From positions 1 through 7,106 of the forward strand of contig CAMOQI010000040.1 in the NCBI GenBank assembly GCA_946622835.1: a stretch of DNA of 7,106 bases. Direction: 5' to 3'. Below are positions 4,668-7,106 of the stretch, piece by piece; position 1 is the stretch's first letter; each line of letters starts with the position of its first letter. Source of the stretch: an uncultured Candidatus Melainabacteria bacterium (GTDB taxonomy: Bacteria; Cyanobacteriota; Vampirovibrionia; Gastranaerophilales; Gastranaerophilaceae). The translations under genes were made by a program, and so were the position numbers. The notes below the pieces were generated by a model. That model ran no database searches. It was not told the origin of the DNA and saw only the letters and a list, made by a program, of their open reading frames with translations.

Positions 4668-4985
4668 CTATTTAATATCAAGGTTATCGTCGGCTTGAAG
4701 CTGTTTTTTGCGCAGATTATGCATAACCGCATCTACAAGCAACTCATAAGATTTCATGCTTTCAATGTTTGGAAATTCTTCTTTGAGTTGGCTTCTGACC
4801 ATTGCTTCCAGCTCTAGGTTGTCAGAAACTGATTTGAGATTTTCAACACCGCTTATAGCTTCTAAATAATCAGTGGTGCTTTTATCTAAAGTGTTTTTAG
4901 CTGAAAAAGCTTGCCAGCGACTTTTTGGGCTGATGGACTCTTTCAACCGTCTAACGATTTTTAAATTTTTAATTCGGTCAAACAT
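4668..4985 (-). CDS. Uncharacterised 105-residue protein
   Basis: I do not recognise a family. The first 30 residues are strongly basic (MFDRIKNLKIVRRLKES, then SPKSRWQAF). The remainder is acidic to neutral and predicted helical: DYLEAISGVENL, then LELEAMVRSQLKEEF, then SYELLVDAVMHNLRKKQL. It ends ADDNLDIK. There is no signal peptide, membrane segment or Cys, so a soluble cytoplasmic protein is likely; the basic N-terminus could contact nucleic acid or membrane, but this is speculation. The ATG at 4985 has AGGA seven bases upstream (4993-4996). The gene follows glyS on the same strand after a 113-base gap with a weak promoter candidate, and it ends in a strong intrinsic terminator. It may be read from its own promoter or as the tail of the glyS transcript. 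The reading frame is supported by ribosome site and terminator; function is unknown. Confidence 0.7.
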   Translation of the reverse strand: MFDRIKNLKIVRRLKESISPKSRWQAFSAKNTLDKSTTDYLEAISGVENLKSVSDNLELEAMVRSQLKEEFPNIESMKSYELLVDAVMHNLRKKQLQADDNLDIK

Positions 4986-5012
4986 TTGTTATTCCTACCT
5001 TCACATTTCCTT

Positions 5013-5040
5013 ATTGTATTATTTTAAAGTATCCTGAAAA
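5013..5040 (-). promoter_or_regulatory. Possible promoter of the 105-residue protein gene
   Basis: On the minus strand, TTTTCA (5035-5040), a 16-base spacer and TACAAT (5013-5018, five of six) lie upstream of the ATG at 4985. The -35 is weak and the region is very AT-rich. I see no clear intrinsic terminator for glyS in 4986-5098, so read-through from glyS is equally possible. Confidence 0.3.
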
Positions 5041-5098
5041 TAATAATTGACTTTTTAACAAATTACTGTTACAAAAATTAACAATCGCGGAAACCCAA

Positions 5099-7087
5099 TT
5101 ATATCTTGCTAAAATCTGTAAGATGGTCATATTTTTTCTTTAACAATGTTAACAAAGCTATTCTGTTATTCTTGATTTTTTCATCTTTGTCCATGACAAG
5201 CACATCATCAAAGAATTTTGACACCTCGGGATTCATTCCGTCGAGTTTTGCTAAGTATTCATCATAGTTATCAGTTTCTGATACGTTAATAATAGCATTA
5301 TAAAGTTCTTTTTCCGCATTTTCAACAAATAAATCGGTATTTATTTCGGTTACAGTGCTATCTTTCAAAATTCTAATGACTCTGTTTGCATTCTCCAAAA
5401 GTTGCGGATAATCCATAGATTTTACAGTTTGAACGCGTTTTAAATAATCTGTGATATCGGTTAGCGGGTTTTTAGCCGCGCATGCTTCCAATATATTTTT
5501 GTTATATTTATCGTTTAACAAAATAATCATTCTTTGAACAAAAAATTCGTTAACTTCTTGTGCGCAATCTTTCTGCACAGGCAGAAGTTCCAGCGTAAGT
5601 TTTATGTATTTATCAATATCAATTTTTAATTTGGCGTCTATAATGGTTTTAATAACCCCCAATGCCGCGCGTCGTACTCCTAATGGGTCAGATGAGCCTG
5701 TGGGCTTTTTCCCTGCCGCAAATACTGCGCATACTGTGTCAAGCTTATCCGCAATACCTACAATTTGTCCTTCAATACCGACAGCCGTTTCGCTTTCGGC
5801 ATTTAATGGGTAATAATGTTCTTTTATTCCTTGTGCAACTTTTTCGTTTTCGCCGGAAACTTTAGCGTAATCGGCTCCGATAAATCCTTGAAGTTCTGTA
5901 AATTCAAAAACCAAATTTGTTGTTAAATCGGCTTTGCAAAGAAATGCACAACGTTCAATGTTTGTTGATTCTATCCCTAAATCGGCAGCTATAGCTTTGG
6001 ATATATGAATAAGTCTTTGAGTTTTGTCATACATTGAGCCCATACCTTTTTGGAAGGTTACTCCTTTAAGATTTTCAACGTATTCGCATAACGGTTTTTT
6101 AGTATCTTCTTTGAAAAAGAATACGGCATCATCAAGCCTTGCTTTGATAACACGCAGGTTACCGGCTTTTATGTTTTCAAATTCATTTCCGATGTAATTT
6201 GTCATTGTAATAAACTTATTGGTTAATTTACCGTTTTTATATAAGGCAAAGTATCTTTGGTGTACAGCCATTACGGTGACAGTGACTTCTTCGGGGATAT
6301 TTAAATACTCAGGATCAAATTCACAAATAGTCGGAATCGGATATTCCGTAATAAATGTTACTTCTTCAAGCAAATCTTCCGTGTAATAAGGTTCGGCTCC
6401 GATTGTTGCGGCAGCTTCTTTTGCTTTTTGGATAATAATTTCTTTTCTTTCGTTTTGATCTGCTATTACGTATTCCTTTCTCAAGGCATTAAGATATTCA
6501 TCAGGGGTATTGATTAAAATATTTTGGGAAGCAAATCTGTGCCCGCGAGTGTATCTCGTTGATTCTTTATCAATAATTTTTATTTTAACTTCTTGATCAT
6601 CCAATAGTGATACAATCCATTTTATGGGTCTGGAGAATTTTTCATTGTTGTAACCCCATCTCATAAAATGTGCCCCTTGAAGTTTCATAAATAACGATGG
6701 TACATTATCTTTTAAAAGTTCGGAAATGGATTTTCCTTTGGTTAAAACTTTTGCATAAACGTAATTATCCTGAACATATAAATCTGTTTTCGAGAGATTG
6801 TTTTTCGCGGCAAATCCTTCTCCCGCACGGGTTAAGTTCCCGTTTTCATCAAATGCAGCTGATGCTATCGGGCCTTTTATGATTTTTTCTTCATCCGCGG
6901 TTTTAGGATCCAGTCCGTCAATGACCAATGCAAGACGCCTAGGGGTTGCATAAACTTTTATTTGTGAAAAATTAACTTTATTTTCGTTTAGAAAATTTGT
7001 AAATGTATTGTTTAATTGTTCAATTGCTTGCGGAATAAATTTATAAGGCAGCTCTTCCGTTCCGACTTCTAGTAAATAAATGCTCAT
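5099..7087 (-). CDS. glyS: Glycyl-tRNA synthetase beta subunit
   Basis: At 662 residues this is slightly shorter than E. coli GlyS (about 689) but complete. With the GlyQ alpha chain it forms the bacterial alpha2beta2 enzyme that charges tRNA-Gly in the cytoplasm; the beta chain binds the tRNA. Landmarks in order: LLEVGTEELP (5-14); YATPRRLALV (46-55); TRGHRF (180-185); AVHQRYFAL (274-282); FITMTN (292-297); ARLDDAVFFFKED (316-328); KGVTFQKGMGSMYDKT (341-356), leading into the HD-like region; KADLTTNLVFEF (385-396); ELQGFIGADYA (398-408); IADKLDT (445-451); TGSSDPLGVRRAALGVI (463-479); and the C-terminal anticodon-binding-type part with FFDDVLVM (625-632) and NNRIALL (640-646). The ATG at 7087 follows AAAGGA (7094-7099) by six bases. 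glyQ would be expected upstream, beyond the window edge. No inactivating change is visible. The identification is firm. Confidence 0.97.
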   Translation of the reverse strand: MSIYLLEVGTEELPYKFIPQAIEQLNNTFTNFLNENKVNFSQIKVYATPRRLALVIDGLDPKTADEEKIIKGPIASAAFDENGNLTRAGEGFAAKNNLSKTDLYVQDNYVYAKVLTKGKSISELLKDNVPSLFMKLQGAHFMRWGYNNEKFSRPIKWIVSLLDDQEVKIKIIDKESTRYTRGHRFASQNILINTPDEYLNALRKEYVIADQNERKEIIIQKAKEAAATIGAEPYYTEDLLEEVTFITEYPIPTICEFDPEYLNIPEEVTVTVMAVHQRYFALYKNGKLTNKFITMTNYIGNEFENIKAGNLRVIKARLDDAVFFFKEDTKKPLCEYVENLKGVTFQKGMGSMYDKTQRLIHISKAIAADLGIESTNIERCAFLCKADLTTNLVFEFTELQGFIGADYAKVSGENEKVAQGIKEHYYPLNAESETAVGIEGQIVGIADKLDTVCAVFAAGKKPTGSSDPLGVRRAALGVIKTIIDAKLKIDIDKYIKLTLELLPVQKDCAQEVNEFFVQRMIILLNDKYNKNILEACAAKNPLTDITDYLKRVQTVKSMDYPQLLENANRVIRILKDSTVTEINTDLFVENAEKELYNAIINVSETDNYDEYLAKLDGMNPEVSKFFDDVLVMDKDEKIKNNRIALLTLLKKKYDHLTDFSKI

Positions 7088-7106
7088 TTTTTATCCTTTG
7101 TATTTT

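Noticed and set aside
5047..5075. Plus-strand promoter TTGACT-17-TACAAA
   Set aside because: The -35 is good, but no plus-strand gene follows; it would only yield antisense RNA into glyS, and the region is AT-rich enough for chance matches.
5604..5865. Plus-strand frames opposite glyS
   Set aside because: They mirror conserved GlyS coding sequence (TGSSDPLGVRR region) and show no independent signals.

Overview
This is an AT-rich bacterial window of 7.1 kb (roughly one-third G+C by eye), densely packed with housekeeping and accessory metabolic genes. Several traits point to an anaerobic, low-GC bacterium that is not a typical Firmicute. It has a glutathione-synthetase-type ATP-grasp enzyme, a TM1266-like ACT protein of the kind associated with [FeFe]-hydrogenase systems, a separate glycyl-tRNA synthetase beta chain, and a pilin-like C-terminal remnant. 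My best guess is a non-photosynthetic cyanobacterial relative (Gastranaerophilales/Vampirovibrionia, 'Melainabacteria'). That is inference from protein flavour only; no rRNA or other phylogenetic marker has been compared.

Layout. On the + strand, positions 3-314 hold the 3' end of a TPR protein that begins outside the window. It is followed after 6 bases by a HAD-superfamily hydrolase gene whose motif I is DxN rather than DxD. A 22-base gap then separates this from a minus-strand pair: a GshB-like ATP-grasp ligase (1356-2327) and a tightly coupled 106-residue protein of unknown function (1024-1344). Next comes a GC-rich hairpin, and then a minus-strand UPF0173/YtkL-type metallo-beta-lactamase-fold hydrolase (2437-3102). 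That gene is divergent from ribD (3168-4217, +), the riboflavin deaminase/reductase. Their 65-base shared spacer holds two face-to-face sigma70-like promoters that overlap, and ribD has no Shine-Dalgarno and appears leaderless.

Downstream of ribD everything is on the minus strand. In map order these are: a GC-richer relic (4228-4338) that reads as a pilin-like C-terminus; a 77-residue ACT-like protein (4339-4572) with its own -10 box; a perfect intrinsic terminator (4615-4643); a 105-residue unknown protein (4668-4985); and glyS (5099-7087), the complete 662-residue glycyl-tRNA synthetase beta subunit.

The genes do not form one pathway. The points most worth attention are four. The GshB homologue has lost the conserved RGNLAAGG catalytic loop and is coupled to an unknown small protein. 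The pilin-like relic sits in frame behind the ACT gene. The ribD/hydrolase promoters overlap. The HAD protein carries an Asn substitution. I see no CRISPR array, tRNA, rRNA, transposase or riboswitch.
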